Both the position numbers and the translations under genes were made by a program. Positions 34,661 through 43,287 of a stretch of 64,000 bases of DNA are shown here, piece by piece. The stretch covers positions 1-64,000 of the forward strand of contig CATZLI010000003.1 in the NCBI GenBank assembly GCA_958421275.1. Reading direction: 5' to 3'. Numbering within the stretch: the first letter of the stretch is position 1; each line of letters begins with the position of its first letter. The stretch comes from an uncultured Collinsella sp. (GTDB taxonomy: Bacteria; Actinomycetota; Coriobacteriia; Coriobacteriales; Coriobacteriaceae). A model generated the notes under the pieces. That model ran no database searches and was not told where the DNA came from. It worked only from the letters and a program-made list of their open reading frames with translations.

Positions 34661-34741
34661 GTTGATTAGAAACAGGCGGGCCCACCTGCGGGAACCCGGA
34701 GAGGCGACGATTCGGGGCTCCTACCCCCGTTGATTAAAACA
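34661..34741. repeat. GTTGATTA direct repeats, possible arm-type sites
   Basis: GTTGATTAGAAAC (34661-34673) and GTTGATTAAAACA (34729-34741) lie between the integrase start and attR. A related TTGATTAAGC occurs at 18339-18348 beside attL. Short direct repeats flanking the core are typical arm-binding sites of lambda-type integrases. Confidence 0.5.
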
Positions 34742-34891
34742 TCGGCTGCACCGCGCTCCTCGAAGCCGATAATATGCTATCTGGACAGACCGCGCTGAGC
34801 TGGTAAAATTTACAAATGCGGAAATGCGCTACTTGCGCTATCTGCGCGTGTTTTAACAAAATTAGCACAGGTCAGGGTCATTCTGACCCCG
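34742..34891. promoter_or_regulatory. Island end, with inverted repeat beside attR
   Basis: AT-rich, containing the inverted repeat GGTCAG-GGTCATT-CTGACC (34870-34888) immediately before the attR core, and GATAATATGCTATC. No gene. It may include the integrase promoter and excision control sites. Confidence 0.4.
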
Positions 34892-34938
34892 CTGGGGGTC
34901 AAGGGGTCGCTGGTTCGAATCCAGTCGTCCCGACCAGA
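34892..34938 (+). repeat. attR: 47-bp direct repeat of tRNA-Pro 3' part
   Basis: Identical to 18234-18280, beginning in the anticodon loop (CTGGGGG) and ending just past CCA. It lacks the 5' half of the tRNA and is therefore not a functional tRNA gene. It marks the right boundary of the island. Confidence 0.95.
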
Positions 34939-34945
34939 GGTTTGC

Positions 34946-34976
34946 AGGTCAGGCACCTAGTGCCTGACCTTTTTTG
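34946..34976 (+). terminator. Duplicated tRNA-Pro terminator
   Basis: AGGTCAGG/CCTGACCT hairpin with six T, one base different in the loop from 18288-18318. It is probably the original terminator of tRNA-Pro before the insertion. Confidence 0.85.
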
Positions 34977-35231
34977 TTTTTAGTCATCATGATTAATTTG
35001 CTTAAAGCAACGACGTTCCCGATCGATGTAACCACCGAATCAAAACGTGTGCATCAGCCACCGAAATCGACATTTTTCGACATGTTTGGAGGCAGATGTA
35101 CACGAATGCGAAATCCCCCGCCGCCCAAAAGTGCTCTCCACATGTCTGGACTCTCTATGGCTGCGCTGGATAGACATCGCCGGAACGGGTATAGTATCGA
35201 AAGTTTTGTCGTTAACCAGCGGGGGAGTCCT

Positions 35232-35936
35232 GTGGGCATCAAAAAGAAGATCAAAAAGGAGCTTATCGGCACTTCCGATTACCCGTCGAATAAGATCTTT
35301 ACGATCTCCAATTTCATTACCTTTACGCGCCTGATCCTCACCCTGGTATTTCTGTACCTGTTTGTGACGGATAACAACCGCGTCATCGCCATCGTTATCT
35401 ACGCCGTTGCCGCATCCACCGACTGGATGGACGGTCAGATCGCCCGCATGACTAAGACGGTCTCGTGGCTCGGCAAGGTCATGGATCCCATTTGCGACCG
35501 TGCGCTGCTGTTCACCGGCGTGCTGGGACTGGTGGTTCGCGGAGAGCTGCCAATCTGGGTCTGTGTGCTCATTATTGGCCGCGACATCTATCTGGGCATC
35601 GGCACGCTTATCGTGCGTCATTATCATCGTCGCCCCATCGATGTCGTCTTTCCCGGAAAGATTGCCACAGCGCTGCTCATGACCGGCTTCTCGCTCATGC
35701 TGCTCGGTTTCCCCGTTATTGACGGCCTGCATCTTTTACCTTCATCCCTTACGGCCTTCCCAGGCCTCAACGGAAGCTCGGTGCCCCTCGGCATCTTCTT
35801 TGTGTACGGCGGCGTGATCTTCTCCATGCTCACGGCTGTCATCTACTCCGTTAAGGGCGGAGTGGCCATTAAACAGGCTCTCACGCATCCCGAGGACGAG
35901 GACATCGACTTTCTGAACCCTGAAATCGAAGACTGA
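35232..35936 (+). CDS. CDP-alcohol phosphatidyltransferase (PgsA-like)
   Basis: 234 aa from GTG 35232, 5 nt after GGGGGAG. Membrane enzyme of phospholipid synthesis. The family motif DGX2ARX8GX3DX3D is present as DWMDGQIARMTKTVSWLGKVMDPICD. About six membrane helices. A second member (56211-56849) is in the window; the latter is closer to canonical PgsA, so this one may make another lipid headgroup (phosphatidylglycerol-phosphate or cardiolipin). It is the first gene after the island. Upstream, TATAGT at 35193-35198 could be the -10. Confidence 0.88.
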   Translation: MGIKKKIKKELIGTSDYPSNKIFTISNFITFTRLILTLVFLYLFVTDNNRVIAIVIYAVAASTDWMDGQIARMTKTVSWLGKVMDPICDRALLFTGVLGLVVRGELPIWVCVLIIGRDIYLGIGTLIVRHYHRRPIDVVFPGKIATALLMTGFSLMLLGFPVIDGLHLLPSSLTAFPGLNGSSVPLGIFFVYGGVIFSMLTAVIYSVKGGVAIKQALTHPEDEDIDFLNPEIED

Positions 35937-36002
35937 TTCGTTGGGGTATGATTACGTACGGTTCATTATTTGCGGCACGTCCGCGATAAGTTAGGGGTTG
36001 TC

Positions 36003-36437
36003 ATGGACAACATGGTTAACAATATGCCTCAGAATGATAAGACTGCTGACGCTACCTGCGTATTCCGCGTGCCTTCAAGCGACGTCACCGTTCCCGACCT
36101 CATGGCCAACGTGCGCATCACCGCCCCCGTTCTGTCCATCGTCAAGGGTCCGCAGACTGGTGCCGCTTTTGAGCTCGAGGACGATGTGACCACCATCGGC
36201 CGCGATCCCGCGAACGGAATCTTCCTCAATGACATGACCGTTTCGCGCAGCCATGCGCGCATTATTCGCGAGGGCCTCGGCGCTCGCATCGAGGACTTGG
36301 GCTCGCTCAATGGCACCTGGGTCGACGGTGCCATCGTCAATGCAGCCCCGCTGCACGACGGTTCTTCCGTGCAGATCGGTACGTTTACGCTCATCTACCA
36401 CGAGAGCACGCCGGAGCGCATCGAAACCGGTGAGTAG
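36003..36437 (+). CDS. garA: FHA-domain protein, GarA/OdhI-like
   Basis: 144 aa from ATG 36003. The C-terminal FHA domain shows GRDPANGIFLNDMTVSRSHARI and LGSLNGTWVDG, the phosphothreonine-binding loops. The N-terminal DATCVFRVP resembles the ETTSVFR motif of GarA/OdhI, whose threonine is phosphorylated by PknB/PknG to switch control of 2-oxoglutarate metabolism by self-binding. Only one of the two threonines is kept. It is followed 3 bp later by an FtsR-like gene, the arrangement in many Actinobacteria. No kinase gene is in the window. Confidence 0.85.
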   Translation: MDNMVNNMPQNDKTADATCVFRVPSSDVTVPDLMANVRITAPVLSIVKGPQTGAAFELEDDVTTIGRDPANGIFLNDMTVSRSHARIIREGLGARIEDLGSLNGTWVDGAIVNAAPLHDGSSVQIGTFTLIYHESTPERIETGE

Positions 36438-36440
36438 GGC

Positions 36441-37319
36441 ATGGCCGAACGCAACTATCTGAGTATCGGCCAAGTCGTCAACCTACTTCGAGGCGCATAC
36501 CCCGATCTTTCGAACTCAAAAATTAGATTTCTAGAGGATGAGGGGCTCATTACCCCTCATCGTACGCCTAAGGGATACCGTCAGTACTCCAAGGAGGACG
36601 TTGATCGCCTAGAGGTCATTCTGCACTTGCAGAAGACCCGCTACATGCCGCTCAACGTGATTAAGCAGCGCTTGGAAAACGCCACGGACCTGTCAACGCT
36701 CGCCTACGAGGTGGGCTTGCTGTCCGATGTTCCGCTCAAGACGGAGCCCAAGGAGACTAAACAAAAGCTGCATCCCATCGAGACCATTCCCGATATGCTG
36801 GGCGTCGAGATTTCGTTTATCCGCTCGCTCGCCGAGAACGACCTCATTCGCATCATCAAGAGTCCGCAGAATCGTGAGCTCGTCGATGGCCGCGATTTTC
36901 CGATTATCCGTTACTGCTCCGAGCTGTCACGCTTCCATATCGAGCCGCGCAACCTGCGCCAGTACGTGTCTTCCGCCAACCGCGAGTCCTCGATGTTTGA
37001 ACAGGTGCTCGTGAGCATGCTCGGAATGGATACCTCCGATGACGAGCGCGACGCCAAGCTCGAGCGTGCGTTTAAGAAGCTTCACGACCTGACGGAAGGT
37101 GTGCACACTGCGCTGCTCAAGAACCGCGTTTTTGAGTCGCTCAACGCTGTGGTCGAGGACGCCGACATCGATGCACTCGATGAGGAAATTACTCGCTCCG
37201 AGTCCACCAAGGCCAAAAACGAAGAGACAGCCGCACCGGCTTCGCACGAGGATTCTCTCGTAAAGCCGCTCAAGGTCGTCGCCCCTTCGCAATCCGGCAC
37301 CGCCACCGCGGGCAAATAA
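36441..37319 (+). CDS. ftsR: MerR-family regulator, FtsR-like
   Basis: 292 aa. The N-terminal winged helix (YLSIGQVVNLLRGAYPDLSNSKIRFLEDEGLITPHRTPKGYRQYSKEDVDRL) is followed by a helical dimerisation segment, a second HTH-like domain (MLGVEISFIRSLAENDLIRI) and a variable acidic tail. This architecture and the partner FHA gene match FtsR, an activator of ftsZ in Corynebacterium. The function in this organism is inferred. Confidence 0.8.
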   Translation: MAERNYLSIGQVVNLLRGAYPDLSNSKIRFLEDEGLITPHRTPKGYRQYSKEDVDRLEVILHLQKTRYMPLNVIKQRLENATDLSTLAYEVGLLSDVPLKTEPKETKQKLHPIETIPDMLGVEISFIRSLAENDLIRIIKSPQNRELVDGRDFPIIRYCSELSRFHIEPRNLRQYVSSANRESSMFEQVLVSMLGMDTSDDERDAKLERAFKKLHDLTEGVHTALLKNRVFESLNAVVEDADIDALDEEITRSESTKAKNEETAAPASHEDSLVKPLKVVAPSQSGTATAGK

Positions 37320-37359
37320 CCGCTACCGAAATTTCGGCAACCCATTGAAAGGTCATGTA

Positions 37360-37890
37360 ATGTACGACTTCGAATCTCAAATCGTCGACATCCCCGACTA
37401 TCCCGAGCCCGGAGTCATCTTTAAAGACATCACGCCGCTCTTTGGCAATCCCGAGGCGCTCAAAGCCATGACCGATGCCCTCGCCGAGCACTTTGCCGGC
37501 ATGGGAATCACCAAGGTCGTGGGTCCCGAGGCTCGCGGCTTTATGGTTGGCGTACCGGTGGCTGTAGCCCTTGGCGCCGGCTTTGTTCCCGCACGTAAAC
37601 CGGGCAAGCTACCGCGCGAGACCGTGAGCCAGAGCTACGAGCTCGAGTACGGAACGGATTCCATTGAGATCCATGCCGACGCTATCAGCTCTAAAGATAC
37701 CGTGTTGATTCTAGACGACTTGATCGCGACGGGCGGAACCGTCGAGGCAACAGGTAAACTAGTGCGAGATATGGGCGCAAAGCTTGTCGGTTACGGTTGT
37801 ATCCTTGAGCTTGCGTTTCTCAACCCGCGCGAGAAGCTCACGCCGTCTGATGACGATGTGGAGCTCTTTAGCCTGGTGACGGTGGACTAG
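37360..37890 (+). CDS. apt: Adenine phosphoribosyltransferase
   Basis: 176 aa. Salvages adenine to AMP with PRPP. Motifs: YPEPGVIFKDITPL near the N terminus, GPEARGFMVGVPVA, KPGKLPRETVSQSYELEYG and the PRPP loop VLILDDLIATGGT. ATG 37360 follows GAAAGGTC. Confidence 0.97.
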   Translation: MYDFESQIVDIPDYPEPGVIFKDITPLFGNPEALKAMTDALAEHFAGMGITKVVGPEARGFMVGVPVAVALGAGFVPARKPGKLPRETVSQSYELEYGTDSIEIHADAISSKDTVLILDDLIATGGTVEATGKLVRDMGAKLVGYGCILELAFLNPREKLTPSDDDVELFSLVTVD

Positions 37891-37922
37891 CCGTTACCCT
37901 TAGTTACTGGAAAGGAAGCTAC

Positions 37923-39050
37923 ATGCGCACAGCAAACAAGCACAAAAACATGGCACGCTGCGCTGCTACGGCAACCCTCGCTTGTGTTTTGGGCTTGGGC
38001 CTCGCGGCTCCTGCCTACGCCGATACCGCATCCGACCTTGCCGCTGCTCGTACGAAGCTCGAGCAGATCGGTACCCAAACCCAGCAGATTTACGATGAGC
38101 TCGCCACGCAGACGCAGGCGCTCGATCAGACTGCTGGCGAGATCACGCAAAAGCAGCAGGAGATCGCTGACGGTCAGGCCAAGCTCTCGACCTATGTCGC
38201 CGGCGAGTACAAAACCGGCGGCCTGAGCCTGCTTCAGGTTCTGACGGGTGTCGATGACCTGAGCGATATGCTCAACCGTCTGTTCTACTACGGCAAAGTT
38301 TCCGATAAGCAAGCTCAGACCATTCAAGAGGTCAAGGAGCTTAAGCAGCAGCTCACCGATAAGCAGGCCGAGCAGGAAAAGAACGTCGCCACCACGCAAA
38401 AGAAGGTCGACGAGCTTAACGCCCAGCAGGCTGAAGCCCAGAACGTCGTAAACTCCCTGGATTCGCAGCTGCAAGCCGAGCTTGCCGCCGAGGCCGAGGC
38501 CAACGCCGCGCTGCAGGCCGGCATCAACGCCAGCACCGCCGAGAAGGCCACGGTGAGCAACGAGACTGCCGGTGCGACCGAGAACACCAACAACGGTGGC
38601 CAGACCAGCAATAACAACAACCAGGGCGGCAACACTCCGGCGCCCACGCCGACACCTGCTCCGACGCCGCAGCCCTTCACGCCTGCTCCGGCTCCGACGC
38701 CTTCTGCTCCGAGCCAGTCCGTCGATGGCGGTTCTGTTGTCTCACGTGCATACAGCAAGCTTGGTTGTGCTTATTCCTGGGGCGGAATTGGCCCGAACAG
38801 CTTCGACTGCTCTGGTTTTGTTAGCTATTGCCTCACTGGTCGCTATTGCCGCCTGGGCACCACGGGTACCTTTATGGGCTGGACGCGTGTATCCGATCCG
38901 CAGCCCGGTGACGTTGTGGTCAACTCGTACCACACCGGCATTTACATCGGCGGTGGTCAGATGATTCATGCTTCCGACTACAACACGGGTGTTATCATCA
39001 GCTCCGTTGCCGCCGGCATGAACAATAACTACATTTTTGTGCGCTACTAA
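37923..39050 (+). CDS. Secreted NlpC/P60 peptidoglycan hydrolase
   Basis: 375 aa. A signal peptide (residues 1-34, ending AAPAYA-D) precedes a coiled-coil domain rich in Q/K/E (about 35-200). An Asn/Gly and Pro/Thr/Ala-rich linker (GGNTPAPTPTPAPTPQPF) leads to an NlpC/P60 domain (about 255-375). Catalytic Cys is in FDCSGFVSYCL and His in YHTGIYIGGG. It probably cleaves D-gamma-Glu-meso-DAP type bonds in cell-wall stem peptides during division or growth. The layout matches RipA/PcsB-like cell-separation hydrolases. Terminator follows at 39074. Confidence 0.93.
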   Translation: MRTANKHKNMARCAATATLACVLGLGLAAPAYADTASDLAAARTKLEQIGTQTQQIYDELATQTQALDQTAGEITQKQQEIADGQAKLSTYVAGEYKTGGLSLLQVLTGVDDLSDMLNRLFYYGKVSDKQAQTIQEVKELKQQLTDKQAEQEKNVATTQKKVDELNAQQAEAQNVVNSLDSQLQAELAAEAEANAALQAGINASTAEKATVSNETAGATENTNNGGQTSNNNNQGGNTPAPTPTPAPTPQPFTPAPAPTPSAPSQSVDGGSVVSRAYSKLGCAYSWGGIGPNSFDCSGFVSYCLTGRYCRLGTTGTFMGWTRVSDPQPGDVVVNSYHTGIYIGGGQMIHASDYNTGVIISSVAAGMNNNYIFVRY

Positions 39051-39073
39051 GTATTCAGATAAAGCAAACGGAT

Positions 39074-39113
39074 ATGGACCTCGTGGCTTTGAGTCATGGG
39101 GTCCATTCTTTTG
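39074..39113 (+). terminator. Terminator after the NlpC/P60 gene
   Basis: ATGGACC (39074-39080) and GGTCCAT (39100-39106) flank a 19-nt loop region with further weak pairing; TCTTTTG follows. Confidence 0.65.
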
Positions 39114-39129
39114 CCTTCCGTGCAGGCCG

Positions 39130-39154
39130 CTATCTAGTTTTGAATACTAGATAG
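39130..39154. promoter_or_regulatory. Operator-like dyad in the degV promoter region
   Basis: CTATCTAGT-TTTGAAT-ACTAGATAG is a perfect 9-7-9 dyad, extended outside by GC pairs into a longer hairpin (39125-39159). The same architecture lies upstream of the DUF1836 gene at 40803-40827. It sits about 30 bp before TATAAT (39180-39185) of degV. It is a candidate binding site for the DUF1836 protein. Confidence 0.65.
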
Positions 39155-39214
39155 CGGCCCAATCGGTCTGCAAGATGGCTATAATTGTTAGAGAACAATT
39201 AGAAAGGACCCTCT

Positions 39215-40081
39215 ATGAGCTGGGCACTTATCTCCGATTCAAGCTGTAACCTCCGCGATTGGCAACCGACCGCACCCCATACCACCTTTGCATTTGCGCC
39301 CCTCAAAATTCGAGTGGGGGAGCGTGAATTCGTCGATGACCTTTCTCTCGATGTTCATGAGCTCAACTGCGCTGTTCAGGCGGAGACGAACGCTTCTTCG
39401 AGCGCTTGTCCCAGCGTAGGGGAGTGGGCCGAGCTCTTCAAATTGGCAGACAAGACCATCTGCATGCCGATCTCTGAGGGCGTGTCGGGAAGCTACAACG
39501 CAGCAGCCACGGCTCGCGATATGGTTCTTGCCGAGGAACCGGACCGACAGATTCATCTAGTCAATTCACGCGCAGCTGGCGGCAAAATGGACCTCATTTT
39601 CCTGTTGTTCGACCGCTATCTTGCAAGCAACCCGGATGTCTCATTCGACGACGCATGTGCATACTTCGATAGCCTTGAGCAGAACAGCAAAATCCTCTTC
39701 AGCTTGTGCAATTACGAAAACCTCGCCAAAGCCGGACGTATCCCTAAGGCAGCCGGCGTCATTGCCAACAAGCTCAATATCCGCATTTTGGGCACGGCGA
39801 GTGAGGCCGGTAAAATCGAACTCGTCGGGCACACGCGTGGCGAAAAGAAGATGCTCAACAAGATCATCGACACTATGGAAGCCGAGGGCTTTACGGGCGG
39901 TGAGGTCGTCATCGATCACGTTGAGAACGAAGCTGGAGCCCAGGCGCTTACTGACCGCATAGTCGAGCATTGGCCCGGCTCCAAGACCATCATCATGCCC
40001 TGCAACGGCCTGGATTCCTATTATGCCGAGATGCACGGCCTGATCATCGGCTACGGCATGGGCGTAGCTTCGGGCAAATAA
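39215..40081 (+). CDS. DegV-family fatty-acid-binding protein
   Basis: 288 aa. DegV proteins bind fatty acids and act as FakB subunits of the fatty-acid kinase in Gram-positive bacteria. N-terminal SDSSCNLRD, the SEGVSGSYNAA loop, SRAAGGKMDL and the C-terminal CNGLDSYYAEMHGLIIGYGMG fit the family. No fakA gene is in the window. GAAAGGACC precedes the ATG. A terminator at 40098 lies between it and the convergent DUF1836 gene. Confidence 0.92.
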   Translation: MSWALISDSSCNLRDWQPTAPHTTFAFAPLKIRVGEREFVDDLSLDVHELNCAVQAETNASSSACPSVGEWAELFKLADKTICMPISEGVSGSYNAAATARDMVLAEEPDRQIHLVNSRAAGGKMDLIFLLFDRYLASNPDVSFDDACAYFDSLEQNSKILFSLCNYENLAKAGRIPKAAGVIANKLNIRILGTASEAGKIELVGHTRGEKKMLNKIIDTMEAEGFTGGEVVIDHVENEAGAQALTDRIVEHWPGSKTIIMPCNGLDSYYAEMHGLIIGYGMGVASGK

Positions 40082-40097
40082 AGTCCAACCAAGCAAA

Positions 40098-40145
40098 AAA
40101 ACGGGCGGGACAAAGCGACAGATGGCTCTTTGTCCCGCCCGTTTT
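40098..40145. terminator. Bidirectional terminator between degV and DUF1836
   Basis: AAAACGGGCGGGACAAAG and CTTTGTCCCGCCCGTTTT form an 18-bp perfect stem with a 12-nt loop. T-rich sequence follows on both strands (TTTTAT rightwards, TTTTTTGC leftwards), so it serves both convergent genes. Confidence 0.95.
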
Positions 40146-40154
40146 ATACGTCGG

Positions 40155-40766
40155 CTAGCTATTAAACCCGTTGAACTTGAGATAGCTCATCAAGTAAGCC
40201 TTCGAAACAAAGGATGAAACCGCGCTGCGCACAAGCAGCGACTCACGCGTTACCTGATGCGCCGTATCGGGAACCGGCGTCTGCTCGACGGAAAACGCCG
40301 AACGAATCGATGCCTCGAGCTGATCGACCACATAATCAAAGGCAGTCGGGGCATCGTAGCTCAAACGCTGAATGTTAAAGAGTGCCTGCACCGCAGCAAT
40401 AGGTAGCACCTGCTTAAAGATGCAGATAGCGATCAGGCGGGCAATCTGCTCGCGGCCATATTGCTTTTTGACCGGAGCAGGCACCAGGCCAACCTTTACG
40501 TAGTTATTGATCATCGATGGCGTAATGATAGGCTGCTCAACGCAAAGGGACAGCGGCTCCATCCACAGCGCGACATACTCAATGACCTGGTCGCGGTAGA
40601 GCGTCACATTGGGCAACTGGTCATAGCGCGGCAGACTCAACGTATTGAGTTTGCGTACGATATCGGACTGAATAAATGCATCGGGCAGCACAGTGGGCTG
40701 AATATCCTCAGGCTTAATGCTGACCGATGTATCGGACATCGGGATAACGCGTTTGGCGTGGTTCAT
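40155..40766 (-). CDS. DUF1836 family MerR-like regulator
   Basis: 203 aa after GGAGGATCCTT. The conserved segment IITPSMINNYVKVGLVPAPVKKQYGREQIARLIAI is a MerR-like winged helix at about residues 70-110, and the rest is helical. The DUF1836 family is not characterised biochemically to my knowledge; pairing with degV is frequent. The dyad in its own promoter region (40803-40827) and in front of degV suggests it represses or activates both. Confidence 0.85.
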   Translation of the reverse strand: MNHAKRVIPMSDTSVSIKPEDIQPTVLPDAFIQSDIVRKLNTLSLPRYDQLPNVTLYRDQVIEYVALWMEPLSLCVEQPIITPSMINNYVKVGLVPAPVKKQYGREQIARLIAICIFKQVLPIAAVQALFNIQRLSYDAPTAFDYVVDQLEASIRSAFSVEQTPVPDTAHQVTRESLLVRSAVSSFVSKAYLMSYLKFNGFNS

Positions 40767-40802
40767 AAGGATCCTCCGTTCATTTATATATTGTATTCTA
40801 CG

Positions 40803-40827
40803 TTATCTAGTTTTGCATACCACATAG
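40803..40827. promoter_or_regulatory. Operator-like dyad in the DUF1836 promoter region
   Basis: On the minus strand CTATGTGGT-ATGCAAA-ACTAGATAA, a 9-7-9 dyad. Minus-strand sequence GTATGCAAAACTAGATAACG is 18 of 20 identical to GTATTCAAAACTAGATAGCG in the degV dyad (39130-39154). Located 37-61 bp upstream of the start codon. Confidence 0.65.
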
Positions 40828-40919
40828 TCGCCAAGTAAAAGTGATTGGACAGCACATTGATACACCGTCCAACCACTTTGTTAAAAGATAACAACCTTAC
40901 ATAAGATATATTATCGTAC

Positions 40920-41858
40920 TTATCTACGGAGAAATGCGTATGCGCTGGTTGCCGCTATGGCTCCGTCAGAAACCGCGGTCACAACCTGGCGCAAACGCTT
41001 GGAACGGATATCGCCAGCGGCAAATAGACCTGGCGTGCGGGTCGCCATGGATTCATCAGTCAGAATGCCGCCATCAGGCGCCAGATCGACTAGATGCTCG
41101 ACAAGTTCGGTATGGGGTTGCGTCCCGGTATAGACAAAGATGCCAAACGAGCCAGGCTCAAATGACTTGGTATGAATTTCCCCGGATGAATTGTTCTTAA
41201 AGGCGATCGTCGTTGGCATGGCTTCGCCCGAGAGCTCCACAATACTAGTTTGGTACCTAACTGTAATATTGTCCTTTTCGAGTACTTTCTGAACAACACC
41301 ATCAGGCGCACGGAACTGGTCGCGGCGCAGCACGATGGTCACACTGCTGGCAATGTCTGACAGGAACAGTGCCTCTTCGCATGCCGAATTGCCACCACCG
41401 ATTACAAAGACCTGTTTGCCGCGGAAGAACATGCCGTCACATGTTGCGCAATATGAAACGCCACGACCGCGATAGGTATCCTCGCCAGCGAAACCTGCCG
41501 GACGCGGCGTGGCACCCATGCAAGCGATAACGCTCGAGGCCAGCGTATCGCCCATATCGTGATGCACCGTAAACAACGCTGCATCGGCATCGTAATCGAT
41601 ACCCGTAACCATGCTCCATGTAACCTGTGCTCCCAGGCCCTCTGCATGCTGCTGAAAACGCTCGCCGAGTTCGGCGCCACTCAAGAGCGGAATGCCCGGA
41701 TAGTTCTCGACTTCATTGGTCGTGGCGATCTGTCCGCCCGACATGCCCTGTTCAATCACGGTCGTCGTTAGGTTGGAGCGCGCCGCATAAATGGCCGCAG
41801 CATAGCCCGCAGGGCCGCCACCGATAATCGCAACATCGATCGGCTGATCGGTAGTCAT
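40920..41858 (-). CDS. trxB: Thioredoxin reductase (FAD, NADPH)
   Basis: 312 aa from ATG 41858 (AGGAGG 7 nt upstream). FAD-binding GGGPAGYAAA, redox-active CATC in VSYCATCDGMF (about residue 137) and NADPH-binding GGGNSACEEA are present. It keeps thioredoxin reduced. An upstream GTG (41933) would add 25 residues but lacks a signal. Divergent from the glucosyltransferase gene. Confidence 0.95.
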   Translation of the reverse strand: MTTDQPIDVAIIGGGPAGYAAAIYAARSNLTTTVIEQGMSGGQIATTNEVENYPGIPLLSGAELGERFQQHAEGLGAQVTWSMVTGIDYDADAALFTVHHDMGDTLASSVIACMGATPRPAGFAGEDTYRGRGVSYCATCDGMFFRGKQVFVIGGGNSACEEALFLSDIASSVTIVLRRDQFRAPDGVVQKVLEKDNITVRYQTSIVELSGEAMPTTIAFKNNSSGEIHTKSFEPGSFGIFVYTGTQPHTELVEHLVDLAPDGGILTDESMATRTPGLFAAGDIRSKRLRQVVTAVSDGAIAATSAYAFLRR

Positions 41859-41975
41859 GAAGAGACCTCCTGTCGAAAGAATGGCGTTCTTTGCGCTCAT
41901 ACCCAAATTTACGTGAACATGACACTCATGCACTACAATGATAAACCGCGTATCAAAGCTGAAGGGGAGTTATCG

Positions 41976-43277
41976 ATGGATCAAACGCAGACGGGCAATA
42001 GCGCTCCCCTGCCCATGCAAGCCACTCCCCAACCGGAGCAAATGATCGTTTCACCTGCACAAAAACCCCTAGTAACCATTGTGCACGCATCGGTTGGATC
42101 GGGCCACAAAGCCGCCGCCAACGCGATTGCACAAGCATTTGACCTTATCCGCGGCACCAAGGGAATCCCTGAGGATATTGAAATTGAAGTGCTCGATATC
42201 CTTGATTTTGGACGTATTAAATTCGACGGCAATAAGACCGCGGCTTCTTTTACGGGAGCCACACGCCCCATTTACGACCTGACCTGGCGATATACGCTTA
42301 CGGGACATCTTCTCTGGGGTGGCGGCACGGCATGGTCACGTATTATGTTCCCTGCCTTCAACGAATATGTCCGCACCCGCAGGCCCATAGCCGTGGTTGC
42401 AACACACATTACGGCAGCCAACGTCGCTGTGGGCGCCCGCGTAATTACGGGTATCGATTATCCGGTCATCTGCGTACCAACAGACTATGAAGTCGAAGGC
42501 TTTTGGCCCCACAAGGACACTGACCTGTTCTGCGTGGCCAACGAGTTTATGGCCGAAACGCTGCGTCCGCGCAAAGTTCCCGAGTCAAAGATCCGCATAA
42601 CGGGCATCCCCATCCGAGCCGGTTTCGATACCGATTACAAACGCGAGGATGAGCTGAGCAAGTTCAATCTCCCCATAGACAAAACCGTCGTATTGGTGAT
42701 GGCCGGCGCCAGTTTGCCCCAACCATACGTGCGTTTCCGTGCCGCGATGGACCACACGCTCCCCTTCTTACGCAGCTTTGAAGACATGCACTTTGTCTTT
42801 TTACCGGGCAAAGATAAGGAATACGCCGCCCGACTCAAGACGCTCTTCGACGCCATGAAGCTCGACAACGTCACGGTTCTGGACTACGTGGACGACATGG
42901 CGGCCCTCATGCACGGCTGCGACCTGGCAATCCTCAAATCAGGCGGACTCACGGTCACCGAGTGCCTGTGCGCTCATCTGCCGATGATCCTGCTGGGCAA
43001 ATCATACGGTCAGGAAAAGGCCAACACCACAATGCTCACCGGCATGGGCGCCAGCATGCATGTCACCACCGCACGAGAACTCATCGTGACGCTTCGTCAC
43101 CTGCACGACCACCCTGAGTCGCTCAAAGCCCTACTCATCAACGGCGAAGTACTACGCCGTCCACGCGCAGCGGAGGACATCGCCATCGCAACCATGGAGC
43201 TCGTAGGCAAACCCCAAAAGCGCAAACGAGCCTTCTGCCGCTTCTACTGGGGCGGAAAACCCGCTCATATCAGGTAG
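41976..43277 (+). CDS. Processive diacylglycerol glycosyltransferase-like (GT28)
   Basis: 433 aa from ATG 41976, after AGGGGAG. VTIVHASVGSGHKAAANAI is the N-terminal loop of the MGDG synthase/UgtP/MurG fold, and ILKSGGLTVTECLCAHLPMIL is the UDP-sugar pocket. The acceptor lipid is inferred as diacylglycerol by family resemblance. The enzyme probably makes glycolipids for the membrane or lipoteichoic acid anchors. The first 40 residues are low-complexity. Confidence 0.88.
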   Translation: MDQTQTGNSAPLPMQATPQPEQMIVSPAQKPLVTIVHASVGSGHKAAANAIAQAFDLIRGTKGIPEDIEIEVLDILDFGRIKFDGNKTAASFTGATRPIYDLTWRYTLTGHLLWGGGTAWSRIMFPAFNEYVRTRRPIAVVATHITAANVAVGARVITGIDYPVICVPTDYEVEGFWPHKDTDLFCVANEFMAETLRPRKVPESKIRITGIPIRAGFDTDYKREDELSKFNLPIDKTVVLVMAGASLPQPYVRFRAAMDHTLPFLRSFEDMHFVFLPGKDKEYAARLKTLFDAMKLDNVTVLDYVDDMAALMHGCDLAILKSGGLTVTECLCAHLPMILLGKSYGQEKANTTMLTGMGASMHVTTARELIVTLRHLHDHPESLKALLINGEVLRRPRAAEDIAIATMELVGKPQKRKRAFCRFYWGGKPAHIR

Positions 43278-43287
43278 ACGAAGGTCC

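Larger units (their letters stand above)
18281..34938. mobile_element. Integrated genomic island in tRNA-Pro (16.7 kb)
   Basis: Bounded by the 47-bp tRNA-derived direct repeats (attL 18234-18280, attR 34892-34938; the offset is 16,658 bp). A tyrosine recombinase gene lies next to attR. Inside, gene density is lower, base composition is patchy, several genes are broken, and the content is accessory: pilin-like variable proteins, an exporter, an orphan nucleotidyltransferase and small membrane peptides. No replication, conjugation or phage structural genes are recognised, so it is more likely a decayed or mobilisable integrative element than a complete ICE or prophage. An excisionase has not been identified. 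Confidence 0.93.

Noticed and set aside
34892..34938. Second tRNA-Pro gene at the island's right end
   Set aside because: Only the 3' part (from the anticodon loop) is present; the acceptor 5' strand and D arm are missing.
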